This document shows positions 7,775 through 17,417 of a stretch of DNA of 64,000 nucleotides, piece by piece (within the stretch, counting starts at the first letter, position 1; every line of letters starts with the position of its first letter). The notes below the pieces were generated by a model, which worked only from the letters and a program-made list of their open reading frames with translations, was not told the origin of the DNA and did no database searches. The position numbers were made by a program, and so were the translations under genes. Source of the stretch: Niabella drilacis (GTDB lineage: Bacteria; Bacteroidota; Bacteroidia; Chitinophagales; Chitinophagaceae); assembly GCF_900101395.1 (NCBI RefSeq), contig NZ_FMZO01000010.1, positions 124,001-188,000 of the forward strand, written 5' to 3'.

Positions 7775-8887
7775 TTATTGCAGGTTAATTTTGCCACCCG
7801 CCGGCGCGCCGTTCCGCACTTCCTCGGTAACAGTTGTGATCAGTGTATCACCGGCCTTCAGATCCCCGTATACGGCAACCTTACCGGCCGTTTGCACACC
7901 GGTCTGCACCGGAACCCAAACGGTTTTCCCGTTGACTAGTTTGATCACATAGATCCCCTGGCTCGAATTCAGTAAGGCGCTGCCCGGTATTACAAAAGAA
8001 GCCTCCTTACCAGCCTGCAGCGGTATCTGTACCTCCGGTATCATTCCCGGCAATAATTGCTTATCAGCATTCAATACATCCATTTCCACATGTTGTGCCC
8101 GCAACCGGTTATCCAGCGCTCCCGACACCCGGGAGGTTTTGGCCGTAAATTGCTGCCCCGGCAATGATTTCACCGTAAACCGTACCATACCATTCTGATC
8201 CAGCACGCCGGCATTACTTTCCGGGAGCTTCACCACCAGGCGCAGTTTCTTTTGCTCCTGCAGGGTAAACATCGGCACAGCTCCCGCACCCGGCCCTACA
8301 TAGGCGCCGGCACTTACATTACGCGCTGTAATGACCCCGGGAAAAGGTGCCCGTATCTCCAGGTAACTGCGGTTATCGTGTACCTCTTTCAATGCTGCTT
8401 TTGCCGCCTGGTACTGGGCATAGTCGGATTGCTGGCGCGCCCGGGCCACATCCAGGTCGTTCTGGGAAATGGTACCCGGCGTTTTGCTGGTTTCCAGCAA
8501 CCGGTCGTAGGTGGCTTTACTGGCCAGGTAAACCGCTTCCTGCGATTGCACCCGCGACTGTGCCCCCTCGCTCTGTGCATTTAACTCCGGCGCCTCCATT
8601 ACCGCCAGCAGCTGGCCTGTACGCACTTCGCTTCCCACATCTGCATACAACCGTTTTACAAAACTGCTCACCTTGGCATAAAGGTCTACATACTGAAAAG
8701 CCACCAGCTCCCCGGGAATGGATAAAGTATCGGGAAGCGTTCCTTCTGTAAGCAGGAAAGCACTGACCACGGGCGGTTGCTCGGGCGTTTTTTCACCTTC
8801 CGCACTGGTGGGGTTACAACCCTGCCAGCCTGCAACCATTGCAGCTACGGCTAAACCTGCCCCTATTCTTTTAGTAGTCTTTATCAT
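7775..8887 (-). CDS. RND efflux periplasmic adaptor (membrane fusion protein)
   Basis: A 370-residue lipoprotein adaptor that bridges an inner-membrane RND pump and a TolC-like channel. It has a signal with a lipobox-like WQGC (Cys24), the split lipoyl/biotinyl half-motifs (VDLYAKVSSFVKRLYADVGS and LEIRAPFPGVITARNVSAG), an alpha-helical hairpin between them (about 110-170, AQSEGAQSRVQSQEAVYLAS onward), then beta-barrel and membrane-proximal domains. It is the last gene of a minus-strand locus whose order is response regulator, kinase, TolC, RND, adaptor; the RND gene lies 34-58 bp upstream. The substrate is unknown. Confidence 0.93.
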   Translation of the reverse strand: MIKTTKRIGAGLAVAAMVAGWQGCNPTSAEGEKTPEQPPVVSAFLLTEGTLPDTLSIPGELVAFQYVDLYAKVSSFVKRLYADVGSEVRTGQLLAVMEAPELNAQSEGAQSRVQSQEAVYLASKATYDRLLETSKTPGTISQNDLDVARARQQSDYAQYQAAKAALKEVHDNRSYLEIRAPFPGVITARNVSAGAYVGPGAGAVPMFTLQEQKKLRLVVKLPESNAGVLDQNGMVRFTVKSLPGQQFTAKTSRVSGALDNRLRAQHVEMDVLNADKQLLPGMIPEVQIPLQAGKEASFVIPGSALLNSSQGIYVIKLVNGKTVWVPVQTGVQTAGKVAVYGDLKAGDTLITTVTEEVRNGAPAGGKINLQ

Positions 8888-8921
8888 AATTCAGTATCAT
8901 TAATATAAAATAAAATGCGTT

Positions 8922-11900
8922 TTAATGGTGATGCAAATTCGGAATGTAATGAACGCTTTCTGCGTCTTCCGGATCCAGGGATACGCTCTCTGTTGTTGCC
9001 TTGCCCCTTCCCCAGGCAAACGCCAGCGGAAGGATAAAGAGGGCGGCAAAAGTAGAAGCGATCAGTCCGCCGATAACAGCCCGGCCCAGTGGGGACGACT
9101 GATCACCGGCCTCTCCCAATCCCGATGCCATGGGGATCATGCCCACTACCATTGCCAAAGCGGTCATCAGGATAGGACGTAACCGGAGCGCCGCCGCTTC
9201 TCTCGCCGACTTCACCGCATCCCCGTTATGCTTCCGGATCTGTTCCGCATTGGTGATTAAAAGTACCGCATTGGAAATAGATACGCCTACCGACATGATC
9301 ATTCCCATATACGACTGCAGGTTGAGCGTGGAACCGCAAAGCATCAGCAAAGCCATGGAGCCGAACAACACTGCCGGTACAGTGGCCAGTACAATCAGCG
9401 AAACTTTGAACGACTGGAAATTAGCCGCCAGCATCAGGAAGATCACTACAATGGCAACGATCAGTCCCCCCTGTAAACTATCCAGTGTATCGGTAAGGGT
9501 TTCGCTCAGCCCGATCAGGTTTACATTCAGACCCCGCGGAAGCTTACCCAGCCCGTCTATGGCTTGTTGTACGTCTTTGGCTGCGGCACCCAGGTCCTTG
9601 TTGCTCAGGTTGGCCGTTACCGTCAGCATGGGTACCGAGCCCAGGTTATCCGCCTCGCCATAAGTAATACCCGGCTCTATGGTTGCTACATCGCTCAATA
9701 GGGGCCGGGCATTGTTGGCCGTCAGCGGTATTTCACCAATAGCATTCAGACTGGTCATTTCATTTTCCGGGATCTGTACCTGCACACTGTAGGGCAGGTT
9801 TGATTTGGGATCTACCCACATATTCTTTTCCGTTAAACGGGAAGAGGAAGTGGAAGCAATCAGTGAGCGGGAGATGGAGCTCATATCCGTACCCAGCTGC
9901 GCAGCCCGCAGCCGGTCGATATTAATGTTCAGCGACGGATAGCGGATCGATTGCCCCAGCTGCACATCTCTTAAATAGGATAGCTTCTTCAGCCGCTCCA
10001 CCATCATCAATGCATACTTTTCATTCAGTTTTTTATCCCTCCCGGAAAAACGCACTTCCACGGGCGTAGGCGATCCCTGGCTCAGGATCTTATCGGTTAG
10101 CTCAATGGGTTCAAACGACAACTTCATTTCGGGAGCGATCTCAAGGGCACGCCTGCGGATCTTATCTTTCAACTCATCCAGGTTTACCTTGTAATCTTCT
10201 TTCAATGCCACCTGCAATACGGCTTCATGCGGACCGGCCATCCAAAGAAAGATGGGCGCCGTTGAAAACAACTGCGGATGCACGCCCACGAACGAAGAAG
10301 TAATGGAGATATTCTTTTTCCCAACGATCTCGTTCACAGCATTGATCAGGTCCAGGGTTTTAAGCTCCGTGCGCTCGATCCGGGTACCGTCCGGTTCCCG
10401 CAGGCGTACCTGGAACTGTTTGCCATTGACCTTGGGTAAAACATCCCTTCCGATCTGCTTCAGGAATAATAAAGCCATCAGCCCGATAACAAGTACATAA
10501 AGTGATACGATCCATTTCCGGTAGGGCATCATCCGGTCAATGAACCGCATATAGCGCATCCGGAACTTTTCGAACCGGGTTATTTTTCCATCCCGGTTGC
10601 TGTCTGCATTTTTCAGCAGGATCTCTTTTTGCGACCAGGTGTCCTCTTCCGCGTCTGCAATAGCGGCACTTTCGTAGACCTCCTGCTCACTCAGTTCTTT
10701 CCCGTCCCTGTCTTTTTTGTGCTTGATCTTCATGATCCAGTTGGCCATTACCGGAACAAAGGTCTGCGCCAGGAAATAGGACGCGATCATGCTAAAGCCG
10801 ATGGCCAGGGCCAGGGGCAGGAAGAGGGAACCGGGGATCCCTCCCATCGTAAAAGCAGGGGCAAACACCGCAAGGATACAGAACAGGATCAGCAGTTTGG
10901 GGAAAGCTATTTCCTTACACGCATCCCAGATGGCGAGGGCCTTGGGCTTGCCCATATCCAGGTGCTGGTGAATGTTCTCGATCGTCACCGTGCTTTCATC
11001 TACCAGGATGCCGATGGCCAGGGCCAGCCCGCTCAGCGTCATAATATTGATGGTCTGCCCGAACAGGCTTAAAAAAAGCACTCCTGTTATAATAGAAACA
11101 GGTATGGTCAGGATCACAATAAGCGCCCCCCTCAGATCACCGAGGAACAGCATCACCATCAGGCCGGTCAATACCGCTCCGATCACTCCTTCACTCAGCA
11201 AACTCTTAACCGAGTTCATGACATAGGTAGACTGGTCAAACTCGTAGCTCAGTTTTACATCCTCCGGCAATTGCGACTGGATCCGCGGCAGTGCTTTTTT
11301 CAGATTCTGAACCACCTCCCAGGTAGAAGCATCCGCAGCTTTGGCAATATCGACATATACGGAGCGCTTTCCATTGATCAGCGCATAACTGGTACTAACG
11401 TCTGCACCATCTTCCACGGTGGCCACATCCCTCAAATACAGGTTAGCCGCACCCGTACCGTTGGTGAACAGCGGGATATTCTCAAAATCACTAACCTGCT
11501 TTAATGTAGTATTGGCAGGCGTTACATAGTTTTTATCATGAATGCGTACATTCCCCGCCGGCGCAGAAAGGTTATTGACCCGGAGGGCCGCCACCAGCTG
11601 ATCAGCCGTCATATTATGCACCCGCAGCAGTTCCGGGTTAGCCTTGATCACCACCGTACGTACGTTGCCTCCAAAAGGAGTGGACCCTACCAACCCGGGG
11701 ATGGATGTAAAGGAAGAACGTACATACACATTGGCAAGATCCAGCAATTCATTATTGCTGCGCTTATCACTGCTCAGTACCAGCTGCCCTACAGGTAATG
11801 TGGATACATCAAAACGGATGATAAACGGAGGGTTGGACCCCTGCGGAAAAATGGCCTGGATCCGGTTGGAGAAAGCACTCACCTCTGCCGCAGCCTGCGC

Positions 11901-12203
11901 CATATTGGTACCGGGGTAAAAATTGATCTTGATGAGGGTAAGGCTCTGGATATTTTTCGTTTCAATACTCTTTACCCCATTCACATAAAGCAGGATGTTG
12001 ATGTACTGTTTTCCGAAATAGGCCTCCATCTGCTGTGCCGTATAGCCCCCAAAGGGATGCGACAGGTAGATCACGGGCAGGTCCAGTTTGGGGAAAATAT
12101 CCACCTTTATAGTATTCACCGCCTTAATGCCAAAAAAGAAAAGTGCCGCTACCATTACCAGGATGGTAATGGGCTTTCTTAACGCAAAACGTATCAAATT
12201 CAT
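8922..12203 (-). CDS. RND efflux permease with an EF-hand-like loop
   Basis: An inner-membrane proton-driven efflux pump of about 1093 residues with the usual 12 helices and two large periplasmic porter loops. The start is set at the ATG giving MNLIRFALRKPITIL, the conserved first helix; an ATG 24 bp upstream (12227) is possible. TM4 carries ALAIGILVDESTVTIENI, so the proton-relay pair is Asp-Glu rather than the Asp-Asp of AcrB. The cytoplasmic segment between the two halves is long, charged and contains DSNRDGKITRFE (10569-10604), a canonical 12-residue EF-hand calcium loop. The gene lies between the TolC-type gene and the adaptor gene, under a two-component system. Confidence 0.95.
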   Translation of the reverse strand: MNLIRFALRKPITILVMVAALFFFGIKAVNTIKVDIFPKLDLPVIYLSHPFGGYTAQQMEAYFGKQYINILLYVNGVKSIETKNIQSLTLIKINFYPGTNMAQAAAEVSAFSNRIQAIFPQGSNPPFIIRFDVSTLPVGQLVLSSDKRSNNELLDLANVYVRSSFTSIPGLVGSTPFGGNVRTVVIKANPELLRVHNMTADQLVAALRVNNLSAPAGNVRIHDKNYVTPANTTLKQVSDFENIPLFTNGTGAANLYLRDVATVEDGADVSTSYALINGKRSVYVDIAKAADASTWEVVQNLKKALPRIQSQLPEDVKLSYEFDQSTYVMNSVKSLLSEGVIGAVLTGLMVMLFLGDLRGALIVILTIPVSIITGVLFLSLFGQTINIMTLSGLALAIGILVDESTVTIENIHQHLDMGKPKALAIWDACKEIAFPKLLILFCILAVFAPAFTMGGIPGSLFLPLALAIGFSMIASYFLAQTFVPVMANWIMKIKHKKDRDGKELSEQEVYESAAIADAEEDTWSQKEILLKNADSNRDGKITRFEKFRMRYMRFIDRMMPYRKWIVSLYVLVIGLMALLFLKQIGRDVLPKVNGKQFQVRLREPDGTRIERTELKTLDLINAVNEIVGKKNISITSSFVGVHPQLFSTAPIFLWMAGPHEAVLQVALKEDYKVNLDELKDKIRRRALEIAPEMKLSFEPIELTDKILSQGSPTPVEVRFSGRDKKLNEKYALMMVERLKKLSYLRDVQLGQSIRYPSLNINIDRLRAAQLGTDMSSISRSLIASTSSSRLTEKNMWVDPKSNLPYSVQVQIPENEMTSLNAIGEIPLTANNARPLLSDVATIEPGITYGEADNLGSVPMLTVTANLSNKDLGAAAKDVQQAIDGLGKLPRGLNVNLIGLSETLTDTLDSLQGGLIVAIVVIFLMLAANFQSFKVSLIVLATVPAVLFGSMALLMLCGSTLNLQSYMGMIMSVGVSISNAVLLITNAEQIRKHNGDAVKSAREAAALRLRPILMTALAMVVGMIPMASGLGEAGDQSSPLGRAVIGGLIASTFAALFILPLAFAWGRGKATTESVSLDPEDAESVHYIPNLHHH
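10569..10604 (-). other. EF-hand-like calcium loop within RND permease
   Basis: The codons encode DSNRDGKITRFE: Asp at position 1, Asn 3, Asp 5, Gly 6, Lys 7 (backbone ligand), Ile 8, Thr 9 and Glu 12, a full match to the canonical EF-hand loop. It is flanked by charged helix-forming stretches (WSQKEILLKNA before, KFRMRYMRFIDRMM after). It lies in the cytoplasmic linker between TM6 and TM7, about residues 534-545. Confidence 0.7.
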
Positions 12204-12321
12204 TTGTTCGCTCTTATTTTTAAACAATGGTTCCTGATCCGGATGTTGTCAAACCTGAAATGGCAGATGCGCTGATCCTCCTGTTATTCTTTTCACATCC
12301 CCTTTTTCCACTTCTCATATA

Positions 12322-13710
12322 CTACTGTAACTGCTCTTCAAATAATTCAAAATCGCCCATGGCCGCGGCTTTCAGTAAAAGCGCCTGCCACAGGTTATTA
12401 CCGGCAATATCCCGGTCAGTCTCCGCCCGAGTAAGCGTATAGCCCGCCTGTATCACATCCACCATATTGGTGAGTCCGTTTTTGTACAGCACCGATTTCT
12501 GGAGATAGGCATCGCCGGCCGCCTTCACCTGCACCGGCGCTTCTTTATAATTAGACAGCGCATTGCTCATTTTATTGTCTGCAGTACGCAGTTGCGTTCT
12601 TAGCTGCAACGCTGCGGCATTATATTCTTCCTGTAAGGCCTGGCTGATCATCCGCTGGGCGCTTACCTGCCTGGACAAACGCACCGGTTGTATAATGTTC
12701 CAGGTAACGCCCACTCCTACCAGGTAGTTCGAACGGTTCGGGTTAATCCCTTTCCAGAAGTCCGATGAATAGTGGGTTTGATCGGCGACATAGTCATTCT
12801 CAAACCCCGAGGCCCTGGATTGCCACACACCCACCAGTGAAAATGCCGGGTAGTATTGCGTTTTGAGATAATGTGCCTGCTGATCGCTGACGGCAATACG
12901 GCTTTTATAATATTCCAGTACCGGGTGCGCCCCGCCCCGGACAGCGGTATCCAGGTAACTGCCGGGCACCTGTGCAACAAATACCGTATCTACTGTAAAA
13001 GCAGCGTCTTCCGATCCGATCAGTTGTGCCAGGATATTTTTCTGTTCCTGCTCTTTATCCAACGCATTGGTAAGCAGGATCTGCGCGCTGGAGTACTCTG
13101 CATTGGCCAGCGAAGAATCCACACCCGCTACCAGGCCGTTCTTTACGCGGGCTATTACAAAACGACGGATAGAGTCTGCCCGGCCCCGGTTCTTCTCGTA
13201 GGACCGGGTAATCTGGTGGCTGGCTACCAGGGTAAGATAAGCGGCAGCCACTTTTATTTTCTGCTCAAAAAGTTCCTGGGCCAGGTCCTTTAGATCGCGC
13301 TGCCACACCTGCGTTGCAGCCTTTACCTTCTCCCTGTATTTTCCAAACGCAAAGAACTCCCAGTTTACATTGGTCAGATACAAGGCGCCAAAAGCAGCGT
13401 TCCAGTTCTGCCCGGCAAGCGCCGGCCCGGAAGAAGCCGCAGCCAGGCCACCAAAGCCGTAAAGGGGGCCATTGGTGCCATTGATGGTGCCATAGTCCTG
13501 CTGCACCCCCAGGTTGATATTGGGCAGCTGCTCTTTTTGCGCAGCAGCTACCCGCTGCTCCGATGCCTTTGCATATGCGGCCTTGGCCTTTAGCACCGGA
13601 TAGTTCGCTGTTGCCATACGGATCGCCTCTTTCAATGAAAGCTGCGACTGGGCAGCTGCTGTTACTGAGAAAATGACAACAACCTGCACCAGAAGGAATT
13701 TTCTATACAT
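12322..13710 (-). CDS. TolC-family outer-membrane efflux channel
   Basis: A 462-residue outer-membrane factor with signal peptide MYRKFLLVQVVVIFSVTAAAQ. This start (ATG 13708-13710) is chosen over an upstream in-frame ATG because it places the signal peptide at the N-terminus. Two OEP repeats are visible, each with long helices (AIRMATANYPVLKAKAAYAK early; ADNKMSNALSNYKEAPVQVK and YKNGLTNMVDVIQAGYTL late), typical of the periplasmic helical barrel. It completes the tripartite pump with the two downstream genes. About 100 bp separate it from the sensor kinase gene, so it may have its own promoter controlled by the adjacent response regulator. Confidence 0.92.
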   Translation of the reverse strand: MYRKFLLVQVVVIFSVTAAAQSQLSLKEAIRMATANYPVLKAKAAYAKASEQRVAAAQKEQLPNINLGVQQDYGTINGTNGPLYGFGGLAAASSGPALAGQNWNAAFGALYLTNVNWEFFAFGKYREKVKAATQVWQRDLKDLAQELFEQKIKVAAAYLTLVASHQITRSYEKNRGRADSIRRFVIARVKNGLVAGVDSSLANAEYSSAQILLTNALDKEQEQKNILAQLIGSEDAAFTVDTVFVAQVPGSYLDTAVRGGAHPVLEYYKSRIAVSDQQAHYLKTQYYPAFSLVGVWQSRASGFENDYVADQTHYSSDFWKGINPNRSNYLVGVGVTWNIIQPVRLSRQVSAQRMISQALQEEYNAAALQLRTQLRTADNKMSNALSNYKEAPVQVKAAGDAYLQKSVLYKNGLTNMVDVIQAGYTLTRAETDRDIAGNNLWQALLLKAAAMGDFELFEEQLQ

Positions 13711-13812
13711 TGTTCTATTACGATTTGGAAAGTACAATACGCAAATCAACCGAATCTTTCTGAAGCAATTTTGAAGCAAAAAACAAAAAGGCAACAGCGT
13801 ATCAAACACCCG

Positions 13813-15141
13813 TCAGGCCTCTGCAAAAACAACCCGCTGAAAGCTGGAATTGGAGGGGATCATATCCAACTCCGATAAATAACTTTCATTAAAATACACG
13901 CAGAAAATATGCCGGTGCTCCACATACGCATACGAAACCCTGAAGTTGCATACTTCACAGATCTGTTTTACAATAGCCAGCCCCAGCCCTACGCCTTCAT
14001 TTTTCTGACTGCCTTTTTTAAACCGCCGGAACAGGTCTTTATGTGGAATGGTTACAGGCGCGCCGGTGTTACTGATCCGGAAATAATCGGCAGTCAGCTC
14101 TACATGGATCAGCCCGTTCTCTTCGTTGTAGCGGATCGCATTGCGCATCAGGTTGGCCACCAGGATATCAGCCAGTACAGGGTGTATGGATATGAAGATC
14201 TGGCTGCCGGTATTATGGGTAACGGTTATATTTTTAAGATCAGCCCAGTAGGCATAGGTCTCTATCACATTTTTGGCAATGCGGCAGAATTTTATTTTTT
14301 CCCGGGTATTGAACTCCTGGTTCTCCAGCCGCGCCAGCAATACCAGCGACTTTGTAATATTGGACAGCTTGCTGATCTCCGTCTGCATATGCTCTATCAG
14401 GCCCGCCTGCTGGCTGTCCAGGGAAGTTTGGGTCAGCAATTCCGTTTTGGTCCGGAGCACCGCCAGCGGGGTCTGCAGTTCATGCGATGCATTTTCGCTA
14501 AACTCCCGGGCTGTTGCATATTCTTCCATCGCCTTATTGGTCATCGTCTCAATAAAACAGTTCAGCTCATTGAACTCCCTGGTAGAAGACCGCTTCAGCT
14601 GTAGCGTTTGTTTCTGCCGGATATTAAAATGCCGGATCGCTTCCATCGTGTTTTTAAAGGGCCTGAAGAGGATCCGGGAGAGGATCCTTGCAGATATGAG
14701 AACGGCAATGCTCACCAGCAGCATCTTCCAGAGCAGGGTAATGAACATGCTGCTGAAAAACTCGTTGGGGTTGATAAAATAATTATGGGAAGTAACTTTA
14801 TAAACGATCCCGTTTAACGGGTAATAGCTGGCTACAAAGAGCGCCAGCTCCTGCTCACGCATTCCCTCTACTTTGCCCGGGCGTTTGATCACCTGCGGGT
14901 TGGTGGCCGGAACCGGTCCCCGAACGGTAGCGATCTCTATTTCCCGGTCCCTGATAAAATCATCTACCGGGCGACCTTCCTGTAACAGGCTCGCAACGCG
15001 GTCGTTTACCGATAGCAGGCGCCTTACTTCAAACTCGATCATCTTACGTTTGATGCCGGCATGTGAGATGGCCATGGTAACAGGGGTAATGACCAGGATG
15101 ATGCAGAGGAACCAAAGCGATATCTTATTGATCAGTTTCAT
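13813..15141 (-). CDS. Sensor histidine kinase
   Basis: A 442-residue membrane kinase. TM1 lies at about 8-25, a periplasmic sensor of about 110 residues follows, and TM2 lies at about 132-160, then a HAMP-like linker. The HisKA box FSENASHELQTPLAVLRTK carries the phosphoacceptor His220. The ATPase domain shows the N-box NLMRNAIRYNEENG, a G1-like ISNTG and the G2 box GVGLGLAIVKQICEV. It partners the response regulator encoded 3 bp upstream and probably senses an envelope stress or pump substrate; the ligand is unknown. The downstream TolC/RND/adaptor genes make efflux control the likely output. Confidence 0.93.
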   Translation of the reverse strand: MKLINKISLWFLCIILVITPVTMAISHAGIKRKMIEFEVRRLLSVNDRVASLLQEGRPVDDFIRDREIEIATVRGPVPATNPQVIKRPGKVEGMREQELALFVASYYPLNGIVYKVTSHNYFINPNEFFSSMFITLLWKMLLVSIAVLISARILSRILFRPFKNTMEAIRHFNIRQKQTLQLKRSSTREFNELNCFIETMTNKAMEEYATAREFSENASHELQTPLAVLRTKTELLTQTSLDSQQAGLIEHMQTEISKLSNITKSLVLLARLENQEFNTREKIKFCRIAKNVIETYAYWADLKNITVTHNTGSQIFISIHPVLADILVANLMRNAIRYNEENGLIHVELTADYFRISNTGAPVTIPHKDLFRRFKKGSQKNEGVGLGLAIVKQICEVCNFRVSYAYVEHRHIFCVYFNESYLSELDMIPSNSSFQRVVFAEA

Positions 15142-15144
15142 CTG

Positions 15145-15819
15145 TCAGAGTTTAAACCGGTAGCCCAAACCGTACACTGTTTCGATATAATCATTGCCGC
15201 CGGCTGCCGCGATCTTTTTGCGGAGATTTTTTATATGCTGGTAAATAAAATCAAAATTGGCAAGGTTATCCGTATAATCGCCCCATAAATGAGTGGCAAT
15301 AGCCTGGCGGGACAGCACCCGGTCCTTGTTAACGATAAAATATAAAAGGAGGTCAAACTCCTTGGGAGTAATGTCCAGTAATACGGCATGCACCCTGGCC
15401 TCAATGGTATTGGTATTTAGCTCAATTTCATTGGCCGTAATAATATGGCTGCCCTGCAAACTGTTCCTGCGGTACATAGCACGCAGCCGGGCATGCAATT
15501 CCGGCAGGTGAAAGGGTTTGGTAATATAATCATCCGCACCACCTTCAAGCCCTTTTATTTTATCATCCAGCGCATCACGGGCAGAGATGATCAATATATT
15601 GGCGATGATCTTTTCTGTTTTGATAAACCGGAGGAGCTCCAGGCCATCCCCATCCGGAAGCATCATATCCAGTAAAACAAAGTCGTAAGTAAACAGGGAT
15701 AATTTTTCCCTTGCGTCATCTACGCCAAAGGCGCATGTACAAATAAAATGCTCTGCCTCCAGGTAATCCCTTACGCTGGCCGACAAAGCACTATTATCTT
15801 CGACAATTAAAATTTTCAT
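15145..15819 (-). CDS. OmpR/PhoB-type response regulator
   Basis: A 224-residue two-domain regulator. The receiver domain (1-120) has the acidic pocket ED in ILIVEDNS, the phosphoacceptor Asp51 in LLDMMLPDGDG, a Thr/Ser switch in LIISA and the Lys in ITKPFHL. The winged-helix DNA-binding domain (about 130-224) ends in the classical YIETVYGLGYRFKL. The start is the ATG giving MKILIVEDN, not an upstream in-frame ATG at 15886-15888 that would add 23 unrelated residues. It is the first gene of the minus-strand TCS-efflux locus and probably activates the TolC/RND/adaptor genes. Confidence 0.94.
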   Translation of the reverse strand: MKILIVEDNSALSASVRDYLEAEHFICTCAFGVDDAREKLSLFTYDFVLLDMMLPDGDGLELLRFIKTEKIIANILIISARDALDDKIKGLEGGADDYITKPFHLPELHARLRAMYRRNSLQGSHIITANEIELNTNTIEARVHAVLLDITPKEFDLLLYFIVNKDRVLSRQAIATHLWGDYTDNLANFDFIYQHIKNLRKKIAAAGGNDYIETVYGLGYRFKL

Positions 15820-15944
15820 CCCCTGCAAAATTAGGCAGGAGTTTTGAAGAAATTCTGAAGCCGCCGGGAGGGGGTCAGGCTTCAGCAATCAGCGCCGGCG
15901 GTCAGTGATAGTGATGCTGATAACCGGTAGTTAACGGCTGATAG

Positions 15945-16790
15945 CTACTTCTTCCTCGTGGCAACGATCATTGCCCGGAAATATCCAACAGATTCCGCAA
16001 TCCCCATAAACGGATTATCCATATTGCGTTCATGTTCCAGGCTTACCACTCCGCTATAACCCACTTTACGCAGCATTTTTACAAAAGCAGGAAAGTCGAT
16101 GATCCCCCGGCCCACTTCTACGGAATAACCCAGTTTGGTGGGTCCTGTAACATCCTTCAGGTGGATATCGAACACTCTTGTATGATATTTTTTCAGATCG
16201 GCCACCGCATCTTTTCCGTTACGGGTATCGTGCCCGATATCCAGGCACATCCCGATGCGGGGATCCAGGTTCTTAACATGGTTCCAAACATCCTCGGCAT
16301 CCGGGTAAAGGGGCATGTCGGGTCCGTGCAGGTGAATAGCATATTTCATATCATACTCCTTTACCTTTTTATCAACGTAGGGCAGCAGGTCATAATTGGG
16401 AACGCCCACAATCAGTTTTACACCTACCCTTTTGGCATATTCAAAAGCACGGTCAATTTCAGCCTCACTTTTCATATAAATAGGCCCCACGCCATAACCG
16501 GTTACGCCCTTAGCTTTCAGTTTTTGATGAAAAGCTGTAATCTGCTCGTCGGTACTGTTCAACGGGAGGTGAAAATCCTTGATACAGAGATAATGTACAT
16601 CAGCCCGCTGCAGGGTTTGCAGGGCCGTATCCAGGCCAAACCGGGCAAAGGTATAACCGGCCATGCCCAGCTTAAATTTTTCATGCGTATCGGCAGGCGG
16701 CTGCGGATCGGGACGTTTCGGGCCTCCCTGGGCCATTGTTACTACACTTAACTCAACTACCAGCAGTAAGAGCAAACAGATTCGTTTCAT
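15945..16790 (-). CDS. Exported sugar phosphate isomerase/epimerase-like TIM barrel
   Basis: A 281-residue protein of the xylose-isomerase-like AP endonuclease 2 superfamily. It starts with a Sec signal peptide (MKRICLLLLLVVELSVVTMAQ), so it acts outside the cytoplasm. The TIM-barrel core shows YAIHLHGPD, GMCLDIGHDTRNG and DIHLKDVTG, the metal-site Glu/Asp/His pattern of this family, and a late GVVSLEHERN. The ATG at 16788-16790 is preferred over an in-frame TTG four codons upstream. Exported homologues in Bacteroidota commonly accompany Gfo/Idh oxidoreductases in modified-sugar catabolism; a relative lies at 56919-57833. The substrate is unknown. Confidence 0.85.
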   Translation of the reverse strand: MKRICLLLLLVVELSVVTMAQGGPKRPDPQPPADTHEKFKLGMAGYTFARFGLDTALQTLQRADVHYLCIKDFHLPLNSTDEQITAFHQKLKAKGVTGYGVGPIYMKSEAEIDRAFEYAKRVGVKLIVGVPNYDLLPYVDKKVKEYDMKYAIHLHGPDMPLYPDAEDVWNHVKNLDPRIGMCLDIGHDTRNGKDAVADLKKYHTRVFDIHLKDVTGPTKLGYSVEVGRGIIDFPAFVKMLRKVGYSGVVSLEHERNMDNPFMGIAESVGYFRAMIVATRKK

Positions 16791-16802
16791 ATTCAAGTTC
16801 AA

Positions 16803-17130
16803 CTTATGTTTAATACATTGGAAAAGACACCCTAAAAGTATTAAATGTTTAACTGCCCGGGTAAAAGTCGGCCGATATTTTTAATACAACGTTTTCGCTC
16901 CTGACGCTCCATTCCCCGGGGAACGGCCGTTTTTAACAGCAGATCTCAACAAAACGGGATTTCCGGCCGCCTTTTTATTGCCGGGTTCTTTCCTCCTGCA
17001 GCCCATTCCGGCTATCATTTCCCTTTGTTCACAGCTTCCGGGGGGCCGTTGGGCGAAGCTTGACCAGGATCAATACTCCTGTTTTGCTTTGGCCCGGTTC
17101 TTGAAAATGTTATCCTACAAACTATAAATT
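16803..17130. other. Intergenic stretch, no gene supported
   Basis: This 328-bp stretch separates the TIM-barrel gene from a possible small membrane protein. It contains a GC-rich palindromic AACGGCCGTT followed by T residues near 16922-16936, and a promoter-like AT-rich patch just before the small ORF. I see no RNA gene or longer reading frame that looks coding. Confidence 0.4.
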
Positions 17131-17214
17131 ATGATCAATCTGTTAACCATATTCGGGGCATTCCTGTTCCTGTACAGCATCGGGATATTTGCCGCCATTA
17201 AGGTAAAAAAATAA
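17131..17214 (+). CDS. Possible 27-residue single-span membrane protein
   Basis: ATG at 17131 opens a 27-codon frame ending at TAA 17212-17214. It encodes one hydrophobic helix (LLTIFGAFLFLYSIGIFAAI) followed by a basic VKK tail, the positive-inside pattern of small inner-membrane proteins. An AT-rich leader (ACTATAAATT) precedes the start. It is surrounded by otherwise non-coding DNA (about 330 bp upstream, about 200 bp downstream). No family is recognised. The compact topology makes it more credible than a random ORF, but expression is unproven. Confidence 0.4.
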   Translation: MINLLTIFGAFLFLYSIGIFAAIKVKK

Positions 17215-17417
17215 TGCCAGGCCCGGCAAAACAGCTACATAAACGCTGACACCCGGAACGCTCCGGCGCCGTTATGGAACGCTGGTATTCAGCGTTTCTT
17301 CAACCTGCAGGCCAGGAAATACACAAACGCGCAAGCCCGGTGCCTCAGCGCCTCAGCAGCAGGCCGTCACCAACAGATCACTCACCACTATTACCAGATT
17401 CTTTGTACCTTCGAATT

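Noticed and set aside
16032-16751. A 239-codon frame antisense to the exported TIM-barrel gene
   Set aside because: Fully covered by a recognised protein on the other strand; the composition looks like an antisense shadow.
17274-17417. N-terminal extension of the pRiA4b-like protein from an upstream ATG
   Set aside because: The added 48 residues look like translated intergenic DNA; the domain begins at the ATG at 17418.
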